Counted from the stretch's first letter, positions 7,589 through 16,401 are shown. The stretch is 41,588 nt of DNA from Candidatus Roizmanbacteria bacterium RIFCSPLOWO2_01_FULL_37_12 (GCA_001789645.1 MGAG01000002.1:38621-80208), one strand, 5' to 3'. The notes: generated by a model from the sequence alone, not told the origin. Numbers and translations are program-made.

Positions 7589-8647
7589 ATGGCAGAAAAT
7601 AAGACCGAAATAGAAGATGTAATCATCATTGGTGGTGGGCCGGCAGGTCTTGCTGCGGCTCTTTATACCGCCAGAGCCGGTTTAAACCCTCTCCTTTTTG
7701 CCGGATCTCCTCCCGGTGGACAGTTAATGTTAACTTCGGATGTAGAAAATTATCCCGGTTTTGAGTCTATTTTGGGACCGGAACTAATAGAGAAATATCG
7801 TAGTCATGTAAAGAAATTCGGAGTCAGAATAATAGATCAGAATATAACAGAAGTACAGTTTAGTAAATCACCTTTTAAGGTCCAAACTGTTGACAAAACT
7901 TATCAGGGTAAAGCCATAATTATTGCCACAGGGGCAAAAGCGTTGTGGCTGGGACTGGAAAATGAACAAAGATTAAGAGGCAGGGGAGTTTCTGCCTGTG
8001 CGACCTGTGACGGATTTTTCTTTAAAAATAAAGTCGTAGCTGTCGTAGGCGGCGGAGATACAGCTATGGAAGAAGCATTGACTTTAACAAAGTTTGCAAC
8101 CAAAATTCATTTAGTCCATAGACGAGATATTTTTAGAGCGTCAAAGATTATGCAGACGAGAGTTCTCAAAGATCCAAAAATTGAAGTTCATTATAATTCA
8201 GTTATAACTGATGTTATTGGTGAAAATAGAGTGGAAGCGATTAAGCTGAATTCAGATTCAGAAATAAAAGTGGATGGATTATTTTTAGCAATCGGTCATA
8301 AACCTGATACAGAAATATTCAAAGGTCAAATTGAAGTTGATAAGAAGGGTTATATTAATACAAGTGCAAGAATTGCTATTGATAATATCAAATATCAAAT
8401 ATCTCCTTCGACAAGCTCAGGATCCCGAGTAGAGTCGAGGGAAAATATCAAAATGATAAATCAAAATTCAAAAATTAATAACCTAAATAAGTATAATTTT
8501 AATTTTCAGTCAGCAACATCGATTCCTGGCGTATTTGCCGCCGGTGATTGTGTTGATTATCAATACAGACAGGCAGGAACGGCGGTTGGAATGGGAATAG
8601 CAGCGGCATTAGATGTTGAGAAATGGTTGGAATTAAATCATAAGTAG
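7589..8647 (+). CDS. trxB: Thioredoxin reductase with an inserted repeat-derived loop
   Basis: This FAD/NADPH enzyme reduces thioredoxin. FAD-binding GGGPAG (15-20), redox pair CATC (137-140), NADPH motif VVGGGDTA (152-159), HRR (177-179) and the C-terminal FAAGD (316-320) are present. At 352 residues it is some 40 longer than usual. The extra part lies at about residues 262-306, just before the TSIPGVFAAGD strand, and is low-complexity (PSTSSGSRVESREN, NQNSKINNLNKYNFNF). Its DNA contains a dispersed palindromic repeat at 8402-8441. The catalytic parts are intact, so the enzyme is probably active. Confidence 0.95.
   Translation: MAENKTEIEDVIIIGGGPAGLAAALYTARAGLNPLLFAGSPPGGQLMLTSDVENYPGFESILGPELIEKYRSHVKKFGVRIIDQNITEVQFSKSPFKVQTVDKTYQGKAIIIATGAKALWLGLENEQRLRGRGVSACATCDGFFFKNKVVAVVGGGDTAMEEALTLTKFATKIHLVHRRDIFRASKIMQTRVLKDPKIEVHYNSVITDVIGENRVEAIKLNSDSEIKVDGLFLAIGHKPDTEIFKGQIEVDKKGYINTSARIAIDNIKYQISPSTSSGSRVESRENIKMINQNSKINNLNKYNFNFQSATSIPGVFAAGDCVDYQYRQAGTAVGMGIAAALDVEKWLELNHK
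8402..8441. repeat. Dispersed palindromic repeat inside trxB
   Basis: CCTTCGACAAGCTCAGG and CCCGAGTAGAGTCGAGG form an imperfect inverted repeat, kept in frame in the enzyme gene. It belongs with the copies at 2518-2545 and 29194-29226. Confidence 0.6.
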
Positions 8648-8731
8648 TCAGAAGCCAGTAGCCAATGGCTTGGGAAAAATCCGATAAATTAAATTCCTAC
8701 CTATTAACTATTAGCTATTAATTACTGAATT

Positions 8732-10030
8732 ATGAACACAGGTCGGAAAATGCTTGAGAGTGCACAGGCAATAATTTTAAAAACAGCCAAGAGTTTAAAA
8801 TTAGCAAACGAATTAATCGAGAGGTTGATTCAGCCAAATGTCATTCATGAACTTAATTTTTCGGTCGGAAAAAAAATCTACAAAGGTTTCAGAATTCAGC
8901 ACAACAACAATCTGGGCCCTTATAAGGGTGGAATCAGATTCCATCCGAATGTATCACGCGAAGAAGTACAGGCTCTTGCGACTTTGATGACTATAAAATG
9001 TGCTGTTGCGGGCCTGCCGTATGGTGGGGCGAAAGGAGGAGTAATCGTTGATCCGAAAAAGCTAAATGAAAATGAATTAGATGAACTTTCTAGGGCTTAT
9101 GTTAGAGCAATAAACACTTTTATCGGTGCAGAGATTGATGTGCCGGCACCGGACGTAAACACGAATCCAAAGATTATGGAGTGGATGGTAGATGAATACG
9201 TAAAAAGAATCAAAAATCAAAAATCAAAAATCAAAACTGACCATGAAACATTAAATAAACTAAGAGCGACTTTTACTGGAAAGCCGATTGACATAGGAGG
9301 ATCCTTGGGAAGGACAGAGGCTACGGGCAGAGGCGGTGTTTTTATCTTAAAGGCTTTACTGAATAAGCTAAGGAATTCTAAAGTCTATAGTCTAAAGTCT
9401 AACAATCTAACCGTTGCGGTACAGGGTTATGGGAATGTAGGTTATTATTTTGCAAAATTAGCACACGAACAGGGATTGAAAATAATCTCGGTGTCGGACT
9501 CAAAAGGGGCGGTATTGGTAAATGATGGTTTGGATCCTGAGACAACCATGAACTGCAAAAAAGAAAAGGGTACGGTTGCCGGTTGTTACTGCAAAGGATC
9601 TGTCTGCGATATCCGCTACGGCAAAACCATATCAAGCGCGTCGTTGTTGGAGCTTCCGGTGGACATATTAGTTCCCGCAGCTTTGGAAAATGTCATCAAT
9701 GAAACCAACATGAAAAAAATCAAAGCCAAAATCATCGTGGAAATGGCTAACGGACCGATTACCGAAGAAGCTTATGAATATCTAACCAAAAAAGGAGTCA
9801 TTATAATTCCGGATGTGTTGGCAAACAGCGGGGGAGTAACGGTTTCCTACCTTGAATGGTATCAAAATATGCATGGCGAGAAATGGAGCGAGGACAAAGT
9901 GAATGAAAAACTTAGATTAATGATGGATAAGGCGTTCTATTCGATTTGGGATAAAGCTTCTGGTTATAAAGCGTTAGATTTAAAACAAGCAGCTTTTGAG
10001 GTCGCAATAGAACGGATCGTCAAAAAATGA
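8732..10030 (+). CDS. gdhA: Glutamate dehydrogenase
   Basis: This enzyme interconverts glutamate and 2-oxoglutarate plus ammonia with NAD(P). Family marks are PYKGGIRFHP (63-72), the catalytic GGAKGG Lys101, PAPDVNT Asp141, GGSLGRTEATGRG (189-201) and the Rossmann GYGNVG (232-237). The length of 432 is normal, but residues about 160-177 (KNQKSKIKTDHETLNKL) look like an extra loop. Part of it comes from a tandem AAAAATC repeat at about 9210-9237. The gene follows trxB by 84 bases. Amino-acid use or nitrogen assimilation is the likely role. Confidence 0.95.
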   Translation: MNTGRKMLESAQAIILKTAKSLKLANELIERLIQPNVIHELNFSVGKKIYKGFRIQHNNNLGPYKGGIRFHPNVSREEVQALATLMTIKCAVAGLPYGGAKGGVIVDPKKLNENELDELSRAYVRAINTFIGAEIDVPAPDVNTNPKIMEWMVDEYVKRIKNQKSKIKTDHETLNKLRATFTGKPIDIGGSLGRTEATGRGGVFILKALLNKLRNSKVYSLKSNNLTVAVQGYGNVGYYFAKLAHEQGLKIISVSDSKGAVLVNDGLDPETTMNCKKEKGTVAGCYCKGSVCDIRYGKTISSASLLELPVDILVPAALENVINETNMKKIKAKIIVEMANGPITEEAYEYLTKKGVIIIPDVLANSGGVTVSYLEWYQNMHGEKWSEDKVNEKLRLMMDKAFYSIWDKASGYKALDLKQAAFEVAIERIVKK

Positions 10031-10049
10031 TAGAATAGTAACTCGTTTT

Positions 10050-11114
10050 ATGCAAGAGTTAAAAGAATATTTAGCCTTTCTTCATAATTACACGCGATCC
10101 AGAATATTTAGTTTTGGTCGTCAGTTTGAACATATTAAAGACGTCATCGTTGCCCTGTTGGTCGCCAAAAGAGGGAAATACTCTTCCCGCTTTCTTAACA
10201 GCTCTTTTTTTCTTTTGGTCGCCGCTGTAGTTATTGGGGGGCCGACCATTGCTGAGAATAATCCGTTTGTAAATTCTTTACAGCAAAACAGCAACGTCTA
10301 TCAGGCAGGTGTTGTTTCTTACAATCCATATGAGAATTCGTTAAGCACAGTGATCTCAACCAAGCCGAGAGACAAAATAGTTGATTATGAAGTTAGGGGA
10401 GGTGACACTTTGGCTTCAATTGCAGAAAAATTTGATGTTTCTGTAGACACGATTAAATGGGCAAATAATTTAAAAACGGAGATTATTAAACCTGGACAGA
10501 TATTAAAAGTTCCACCGGTCACCGGTGTCGTCCACAAAGTTGTCTCGGGAGACAACATATATGCTATTGCTAAAAAATACGGTACTGATGCACAGAAAGT
10601 CGTGAACTTTCCCTTCAATGATTTCGCCGATCTAGATACATTTGCTTTGACCTCTGGACAGATACTATATGTTCCGGATGGAGTGATTGAGGAAGAAAAA
10701 CCCAAATATATTGCTCAGAAAACTGTAACACAGATTCAGGCAGGAGCTAAAGGAACCTCAAATTTTATCTGGCCAACGTCAGGCGGAATCTCCCAGTCTC
10801 CGGTCTGGTACCATATGGCTTTGGATATTGAAAATGGTTCGGCGCCTCCTATCTTGGCTTCAGATACAGGAACCGTGACGTATTCAGGCTGTTTGAACTG
10901 GGGATACGGGTGCCATATAATCATCGATCACGGAAACGGATATCAGACCTTATACGGTCACATGTCATTCTTGGGCGCTTCGGTTGGGCAGTCTGTCTCG
11001 CAGGGACAGAATATCGGTCGAATGGGATCAACCGGAAGATCGACGGGAACACATCTTCATTTTGAAGTCCGCTCCGGCGGAACGCTATTGAATCCGCTGA
11101 ACTTTTTGAAGTAG
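10050..11114 (+). CDS. LysM and M23 peptidoglycan endopeptidase, membrane anchored
   Basis: This 354-residue wall hydrolase has a cytoplasmic basic N-terminus, a membrane segment (about 51-68), LysM1 (113-156; GGDTLASIAEKF), LysM2 (161-209; SGDNIYAIAKKYG) and a C-terminal M23 lysostaphin-type domain (239-354). Zinc ligands are His255 and Asp259 in HMALD and His337 in HLHFEV, with His304 and His335 catalytic. It should cleave peptide cross-links outside the membrane during growth or division. A TAGAAT box (10031-10036) lies 13 bases upstream of the ATG. Confidence 0.93.
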   Translation: MQELKEYLAFLHNYTRSRIFSFGRQFEHIKDVIVALLVAKRGKYSSRFLNSSFFLLVAAVVIGGPTIAENNPFVNSLQQNSNVYQAGVVSYNPYENSLSTVISTKPRDKIVDYEVRGGDTLASIAEKFDVSVDTIKWANNLKTEIIKPGQILKVPPVTGVVHKVVSGDNIYAIAKKYGTDAQKVVNFPFNDFADLDTFALTSGQILYVPDGVIEEEKPKYIAQKTVTQIQAGAKGTSNFIWPTSGGISQSPVWYHMALDIENGSAPPILASDTGTVTYSGCLNWGYGCHIIIDHGNGYQTLYGHMSFLGASVGQSVSQGQNIGRMGSTGRSTGTHLHFEVRSGGTLLNPLNFLK

Positions 11115-11135
11115 AATGGGATTATTGGGATTATT

Positions 11136-11726
11136 ATGACTAATTTGACTCATGAGTCTCATTCGTCTCATAACTCCCATTCCAAAAAAGGCGGTTACGA
11201 AAGTCTGATTGTCTACTGGTTAGCGGTGGATATATCTGATCTTACTACAATATTCTGTGATCGTTTTATCGATAAAAGATCCCGTACTCACGATCAGATG
11301 ATTCAGGCTTCACGAAGCGGCAAACAAAATATAGTTGAAGGATCTTTGGCTAACAGCGTTGAGAGTAATATTAAATTAACCGGAGTTGCCAGGGCAAGCT
11401 ATGGTGAGCTATTAGAGGACTATCGGGATTTTTTAAGACAGCATAGTTTTACGGTCTGGCCAAAAGATGATCCTCGGGTGATTACGATTAGGCGCATGAG
11501 AGTAATTCCACATGAGACCCATTTGTCTCATAAGATTTATGAGTCTTATGTGAAAGAAACTGAATCTTTCGCTAATCTCATGATTACTCTTTGTTTTAAG
11601 CAAGGATATCTTCTTGACCAGCTCCTGAAAGCCCAGAAAGAAAAATTTGTCAGAGAAGGTGGCTTTCGTGAAAATCTTTTCAAAAAACGTCTGGATTACA
11701 GAAAAAATAGACTGCAGAATTTTTAA
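11136..11726 (+). CDS. Four-helix-bundle protein with suffix domain (S23-like)
   Basis: This 196-residue protein contains the S23/four-helix-bundle motif (QASRSGKQNIVEGSLA, GVARASYGELLEDYRDFLRQ) and a C-terminal 'four helix bundle suffix' part ending with EKFVREGGFRENLFKKR. Function is unknown. Relatives occur near or inside rRNA genes or as free genes in many CPR genomes. The N-terminus (THESHSSHNSHSKK) comes from short CTCAT-type repeats in the DNA, so the true start could be further in. A related 3' end remains at 13506-13568. Confidence 0.8.
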   Translation: MTNLTHESHSSHNSHSKKGGYESLIVYWLAVDISDLTTIFCDRFIDKRSRTHDQMIQASRSGKQNIVEGSLANSVESNIKLTGVARASYGELLEDYRDFLRQHSFTVWPKDDPRVITIRRMRVIPHETHLSHKIYESYVKETESFANLMITLCFKQGYLLDQLLKAQKEKFVREGGFRENLFKKRLDYRKNRLQNF

Positions 11727-11772
11727 TTTCAGATCTTCAAAAAAGCCTATTTATTTTACCAGCGAATTATTG

Positions 11773-11778
11773 TATACT
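11773..11778 (+). promoter_or_regulatory. -10 box (TGTATACT) of the PLP-enzyme gene
   Basis: An extended TG-TATACT lies 10 bases upstream of the ATG at 11789, giving a near-leaderless mRNA. The -35 region is weak (TTTATT at 11750). Confidence 0.45.
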
Positions 11779-11788
11779 AACCCATAGT

Positions 11789-13474
11789 ATGTCAGAAGAA
11801 CGTAGTAGGAATCCTATTCATACCCGAACAATGTATCATCCGCCGAATCTCGATTGGTTAAAAAAGAATGATCAATTACGTTGGAGAAAAATAAATAATG
11901 ACCCGGTTTTTAAAGAAATAGAAGCAGATTTAGGCGATGAAACTTTTCTAAAATTAATTTGGCAAGGTGATGCGGAACTTGAAGGGAGACAAAAATTACA
12001 CGATAAACTTTATGGAGAAATATTTTCATCGGCTTCGGTTGTGGCTAAAAATAAAAGAATTCTTACTCCCGAGTCTTCATATACAAGTAATGCCTATCAT
12101 AAGACTTATTTTGGACATAGGTTGGTAAGAAATCCAAACTTTGATTTAGCCGAAGATACGGAAATTGGATTTGCCCAAATAGAAGAAGATTTAATGATTC
12201 ACCCTGCTAAACCAACACGGTCAACATTAAGAAGAGCGGTACTTGCTAAAGCCTTATCAATTTTGGATATACGGTCGCTTGCAATGACATTTAGTGAACA
12301 AAAACATTTTGAAGAATAGGTAGATTTTTTTCGAGACCAGGCCTATCAAAGTGAATTTTCGAAATTATATTATGAAGCTTTATTGAAACATTATCATCTT
12401 GATAGGTCTGATGACACAGTAATTCATTTACAAACCCGTGGAATTCAAGCCCCTAAACATGCAACCTTTTCACTATTGGCACAGTATCCGGATGCAAATG
12501 TTGTCACCATAGGCGGAATGTATTTTGAAACCAGAAAATTCTTTGATCGTCTTAAATATATGTTATTTCAAGGCCCAGATGTTTTAACAATTTCAGAGCC
12601 TAATCCTGAGGTAATTCGAAAATATATTTTAAAAGCAGCGGAAAGTAATAAACCAACGATTGTACTAGCTGATCCGATTGAAAGTTTTGATTTGCAGAAG
12701 TTAGAAAACACAGATTTTCAAAAAGTAATGCGATTACATCAGATTCAAACCATCTTAGAAACGGCAGCCCAATCATTTAAAGGTGATGTTCCATTTTTCT
12801 TGGTTAGCGATATAACTAATACCGGAGGAGTTTTTCAGATATTTGATAAAGCAAAACCAATTATTCAGGGCAGTAATGTGAACGTTGTCGCTGTTCAAAG
12901 CTTATATAAATTTTTTGAATATGGTTGGGATACAACTTCGTTAGGAGCTTTAATTGGTCACGGACACGCATTTGTCGCTAAAGGCGAGGGTTCTTTGGAT
13001 GAACGAATGATTGTTGCACTAAACTTACTAAATTTGGGACCAGGAATATCAGAATTTGCATTAATGCCACCGTTGAACAGCGATTATATACAGTATAGAG
13101 CAAAAAGGATTACAAGAAATACATCAGTTATTTTGAATATTCTAAAAGAGAAAATTGGAAATAATATTGAATTAAGTCATCCCAGTTTAAGAACAGAAGA
13201 AATTGATAGGGCAGCTTTTGTAGAGTTTTTAGGGCCATATTTTTTTATTAAAATGCCAGATGAGGCAAGCGCAAGTAAAGTAGAAAAATTTATCAAGGCT
13301 CAAACTAATGAGCATTTGGGCTACATAGATTATGGTTCAAGTTTTGGATATGATACAACTAGACTGGAAAGATTTGGAGACATAATTCGTGTTTCAACAG
13401 GCACAGAAGATATTTGTCATATTACCTTTACTGCATATCGATTATCCCAAATGCTTCGGGATGCCTTAGAATAG
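11789..13474 (+). pseudogene. PLP-dependent Cys/Met-metabolism-like enzyme, split by one in-frame TAG
   Basis: Codons from the ATG at 11789 run in one frame to the stop at 13474 (561 codons), broken only by TAG at 12317-12319 (EE-stop-VDFFRDQAYQ). The part after the stop has a fold-type I PLP core resembling cystathionine gamma-synthase relatives: NVVAVQSLYKFF places the Schiff-base lysine before a GWDTTSLGALIGHG strand, and PIESFD, SDITNTGG and a C-terminal domain also fit. The 176 residues before the stop match no family I recognise. No frameshift is present, so this is a recent nonsense mutation, stop readthrough, or a base error. Reinitiation at the TTG at 12383 is also possible. Confidence 0.7.
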
Positions 13475-13505
13475 TTTTTTTGTTTTTGAGAGAAAAATAC
13501 CCCAA

Positions 13506-13568
13506 AAAGAAAAATTCGTCAAAGAAGGTGGCTTCCGCGAGAATCTTTTTAAGAAGAGAATAGAATAA
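13506..13568 (+). pseudogene. Remnant 3' end of a four-helix-bundle suffix gene
   Basis: This frame reads KEKFVKEGGFRENLFKKRIE then stop, almost the same as the tail of the gene ending at 11726 (KEKFVREGGFRENLFKKR). About 55 bases are clearly alike at DNA level. The PLP-enzyme gene thus lies between two copies of the same 3' end, as after an insertion with duplication or a deletion between two copies. Confidence 0.7.
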
Positions 13569-13599
13569 AAACAATAATAAACTCTATAATAAATAGTCC

Positions 13600-13627
13600 T
13601 TGCAACCAGTTAATTTTGTTGTATTAT
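13600..13627 (+). promoter_or_regulatory. Promoter of the gene at 13639
   Basis: TTGCAA (13600-13605), 16 bases and TATTAT (13622-13627), 11 bases before the ATG at 13639. This rules out an upstream ATG at 13600, which overlaps the -35 box. Confidence 0.55.
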
Positions 13628-13638
13628 TAGCCTATAAT

Positions 13639-13977
13639 ATGAAAAAAGACCTTCAGGCTAAAAGGAAAGTTGTAAAAGATATTCTGAGCTTATCAACTAG
13701 AGGGTTAAAAGTTTATAGGTATGTGGAAAAAAATCCAGAATGTGATTTAACTCCTTTTAAAGATGGAGATATAGCCTCAGTTTTAAATGAAAATGGTTCC
13801 ATAGATGAAGAATTAGCTCAAAAAAAATATAAAGAAACAAGAGATATTGGCATATTATTCTTCGCTGGTTTAATTAATCTGGAATTTAAGGGAAAACAAA
13901 GGGAGAATCCTAGTCTACAAGGTAACATTGAAATTGGAATGACTGATCACGGTTATGGATTTCTTAATTTAAGATAA
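13639..13977 (+). CDS. Hypothetical protein
   Basis: This 112-residue soluble protein is of no recognised family. It is basic and helical at the start (MKKDLQAKRKVVKDILSLS) and mixed later (DIGILFFAGLINLEFKGKQ, GNIEIGMTDHGYGFLNL). The start follows from the promoter position. It converges with the glycosyltransferase gene ending at 13987, 9 bases away. Confidence 0.55.
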   Translation: MKKDLQAKRKVVKDILSLSTRGLKVYRYVEKNPECDLTPFKDGDIASVLNENGSIDEELAQKKYKETRDIGILFFAGLINLEFKGKQRENPSLQGNIEIGMTDHGYGFLNLR

Positions 13978-13986
13978 GAATCTTAG

Positions 13987-14997
13987 TCAAGATTTATTCT
14001 TATTAAATTTAGATAGTAAAATACCCCAGGTAGAGCCCATATCAATAATTAAATAAAGTAGAATGGAGAAGAAAATGCTTTTTAAAAGAAATACAAGCCC
14101 CTTTTGTTTATAGACGAAGCTCCAGAAGTACCATTCCAAGTTAGTAAATTGAACAAATATCAAGATAGCAAGATACAAAAAGAACCAATGCAATGAACTA
14201 AGTAACAATGAACTAACCAACAAAGCTGCAAGAATTGCCTTTAAGGCTTCTTTTTTTGAGGTCGCCACGGGATCGAATTTGAGACGCTTTTGATAAAGAA
14301 GGATCCAATCACGGCTTCTTTTGAAATACTTGACCGCTATAGGCAAAAAATCTTCAAATTCATGGTAGATCATTAGCTCCGGTGAGAATCTGATCTTAGC
14401 CTGTTTTTCAATCCTGTAGGTGAGTTCGATATCCTCAACAGTGGGTTGAGGAAATTTTTCGTCAAAACCGCCTATACGCAGAAATAGTTTTTTTTCGATA
14501 CCGGCGATACGGGTTGAGAAAAGGTAGTAGCGGGCATACTTCTCCCGCTCAATAAACCAGTAGACCCAGTCGCGCATGGCTTTGAAGTTGGGAAAAAACC
14601 GGTTATTTTTTTGCCGGTAATGCCAGATTCCGGTGAAAGCTCTAGCTTGTTTTTCTTTGGCAAGCTGGAAAGCGTAGCGCAGAGTAGATTTGGCCAATTC
14701 CACATCAGAGTCTAAAAAAAGGATATAGTTTCCCCTAGCCTTTTTGACACCATAGTTTCTGGCTTTTGCAGGACCGAAGTTTTTTCTAAAAGGGTAGAGA
14801 ATTAGTTTGAACTTCAAAACAGGTTGCATTTCTTTAATTTTTTTTAGAGTTTTGTCGTAAGATTTATCGTCAACTATCAAAGCCTCAATATTTTTAAACT
14901 GTTTAAAGTCTGAGTTATTTATGGATAAAAGGAGATTGTGAATGTTATTTTGACTATTATAGGTAGGAATTATGATTGACAAGATTGTCTTGTTCAT
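13987..14997 (-). CDS. Family 2 glycosyltransferase with C-terminal membrane segments
   Basis: This 336-residue enzyme has a GT-A fold: LSIIIPTYNS at the start, VDDKSYDKT (42-50) for the nucleotide, DSD (96-98) for the metal, and a probable base region TVEDIELTYR. Two or three membrane segments near the C-terminus (from about residue 255) fix it to the inner face. It probably adds a sugar to a lipid-linked or surface glycan. The HAD gene upstream may share its transcript. Confidence 0.88.
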   Translation of the reverse strand: MNKTILSIIIPTYNSQNNIHNLLLSINNSDFKQFKNIEALIVDDKSYDKTLKKIKEMQPVLKFKLILYPFRKNFGPAKARNYGVKKARGNYILFLDSDVELAKSTLRYAFQLAKEKQARAFTGIWHYRQKNNRFFPNFKAMRDWVYWFIEREKYARYYLFSTRIAGIEKKLFLRIGGFDEKFPQPTVEDIELTYRIEKQAKIRFSPELMIYHEFEDFLPIAVKYFKRSRDWILLYQKRLKFDPVATSKKEALKAILAALLVSSLLLSSLHWFFLYLAILIFVQFTNLEWYFWSFVYKQKGLVFLLKSIFFSILLYLIIDMGSTWGILLSKFNKNKS

Positions 14998-15013
14998 TTA
15001 CGCAAGCATTTTA

Positions 15014-15057
15014 CCAGATACCATGCGGTATCTGGCCAGATGCAATATTGTATCTGG
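15014..15057. repeat. Two tandem 22-bp hairpins built on CCAGATAC
   Basis: Unit 1 (15014-15035) is CCAGATACC-ATGC-GGTATCTGG. Unit 2 (15036-15057) is CCAGATGCAAT followed by ATTGTATCTGG, with one G-U pair. The outer arms also match, so the whole could form one long cruciform. It lies between the HAD stop and the GT2 start, with no T-run, and is more likely a mobile palindrome or processing site than an intrinsic terminator. Confidence 0.65.
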
Positions 15058-15705
15058 TTACAAATATTCAAAAATACCCGTGAGATCTTCGATTCTAAGT
15101 CTATCCTGACCTTCTTTGCCTCTTGCGACCCAAAGACTATTCCAACCAAACTTTCTGGCAGATATAACTCCATGGTAAAGTGAGTCATCGATCATAACTA
15201 TTTGATTTTTAGGAAGATTCAAATAATTTTGTACCTTTTGAAATATTTTAGGGTTAGGCTTTAGATAACCTAGCTTTGAGGATATAAATGATCTTTCAAA
15301 AAACCTGCCCAACCTATATTGCTTTATTTTGAAATAAAACGACTCACTATCGGTATTTGAAATTATGCACATTCTTATTTTTGCATGCTTCAGTTTTTCA
15401 AGAACGTTTATTGTTTCAGGATAAGGCTTTGATCTTTGTACGTGTCCATACCAGGTTTTGTAAGCTTTTTCGATTTGGGTTTTATTAGTGTTTAATTTAA
15501 ATTCTTTGGCAAGATTTTTGATTCCATCAAGAAGTGATCCAGAAAACAGTAAAAGATTCCTTTCACCTTGCCTTACAAATATTTTTCTCTCAATTTTCTT
15601 TGCTCCCAAATTATTTTGCAGTTCATTCCATTGTTCTGATCCACCGCTTTCACAAAGAGTTCCCCACATGTCAAAGCAGACAGCTTTTATTTTGTAATTT
15701 TTCAT
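15058..15705 (-). CDS. HAD-superfamily hydrolase
   Basis: This 215-residue phosphatase-like protein has motif I DMWGT (nucleophile Asp12, second Asp replaced by Trp as in some dehalogenase-like branches), motif II ISNTDS, motif III Lys in LGYLKPNPKIF and motif IV MIDDS. The substrate is unknown. Loss of the second Asp of DxD may mean weak phosphatase activity or another nucleophilic reaction. It is followed by a tandem hairpin and a GT2 gene. Confidence 0.82.
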   Translation of the reverse strand: MKNYKIKAVCFDMWGTLCESGGSEQWNELQNNLGAKKIERKIFVRQGERNLLLFSGSLLDGIKNLAKEFKLNTNKTQIEKAYKTWYGHVQRSKPYPETINVLEKLKHAKIRMCIISNTDSESFYFKIKQYRLGRFFERSFISSKLGYLKPNPKIFQKVQNYLNLPKNQIVMIDDSLYHGVISARKFGWNSLWVARGKEGQDRLRIEDLTGIFEYL

Positions 15706-15763
15706 TTTGAAACATTATACAATTTCACAAGAGCGTTATAGAGTTAAATTTCAAATAATATTT

Positions 15764-16045
15764 TTATTTATCCCGGCGAAACCTTTGCCTCATATGATAA
15801 TCTTCTCGAATTAGCATTTCCATGAAAAATGGACCAAGGATTAAAAGCAGTCCTATTGTTAGGCTTAAAGAAAGAGCCTCCCTTCCAAATGCAATGTCTC
15901 CTGAATAATATCGATCATAGAAGAATCTTCCAACTCCGACTCCAACCAAAATTGCGCTCGAACGATTAAAAAAGCGGTGCGCCTTTGGTTTTTCCTTTTT
16001 CAGCTCTTCTCGCAGTTCCGGTGGGTCAGGAGTAGGGAGTTCCAT
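15764..16045 (-). CDS. Small two-helix membrane protein
   Basis: This 93-residue protein has an acidic, Pro-rich N-terminus (MELPTPDPPELREELKKEK), two membrane segments (about 29-48 and 57-80) and a basic tail (RQRFRRDK). No family is recognised. It diverges from the Phd-PIN module at 16108 and so follows the same layout as the orphan genes next to other TA modules, but it lacks the AAG element. Confidence 0.55.
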   Translation of the reverse strand: MELPTPDPPELREELKKEKPKAHRFFNRSSAILVGVGVGRFFYDRYYSGDIAFGREALSLSLTIGLLLILGPFFMEMLIREDYHMRQRFRRDK

Positions 16046-16069
16046 TTATGAATTATAGAGAATTTTCAC

Positions 16070-16106
16070 TTGACATGCTGACTATCAATATGTACACTAG
16101 TGTACA
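16070..16106 (+). promoter_or_regulatory. Promoter with perfect 16-bp operator palindrome
   Basis: TTGACA (16070-16075), 17 bases and TACACT (16093-16098) form a strong promoter. The -10 box lies inside the perfect palindrome TGTACACTAGTGTACA (16091-16106), which ends just before the ATG at 16108. The module is very likely autorepressed by its Phd-type antitoxin, and its mRNA is leaderless. Confidence 0.8.
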
Positions 16107-16107
16107 T

Positions 16108-16401
16108 ATGACACAAATAATATCTATAACTGAGGTCAGGAAAAATATATTTGCCTTGGTTGATAAAGTTGCGAAAACCGGAGAAGAGATTGAGGTTGAA
16201 AGAGAAGGGAGAAGAGTTGTTAAACTTGTTGCAATTAAAGACGACCCGGCAGCCAGAGCAAAGTATGTTCTTGAACATGTGTTACCTAAGCTTGCTGGTT
16301 CTTGGAAAAATATGACTAAGAAAGAACTTAGAGAAATGGAAGCCTTTAGAAGAGGAAAAAAGGAAAAGTTATATTGGAAAAGAAAGAGATTTAAATGGTA
16401 A
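16108..16401 (+). CDS. Phd/YefM-type antitoxin
   Basis: The product is 97 residues. The N-terminal domain (MTQIISITEVRKNIFALVDK, GEEIEVEREGRRVVKLV) is the Phd/YefM DNA-binding fold, and a charged helical tail binds the toxin. The ATG at 16108 is preferred to one at 16048, because the promoter and operator lie between them. It overlaps the PIN gene by 7 bases. Confidence 0.88.
   Translation: MTQIISITEVRKNIFALVDKVAKTGEEIEVEREGRRVVKLVAIKDDPAARAKYVLEHVLPKLAGSWKNMTKKELREMEAFRRGKKEKLYWKRKRFKW

Noticed and set aside
9207-9240. Tandem AAAAATC repeat in gdhA as a switch
   Set aside because: The 7-base unit could cause frameshifts, but only about four imperfect units exist. It is treated as part of an inserted loop.
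13633-13638. TATAAT directly before the ATG at 13639
   Set aside because: It touches the start codon, so transcription from it would begin inside the gene. TATTAT at 13622 with TTGCAA fits better.
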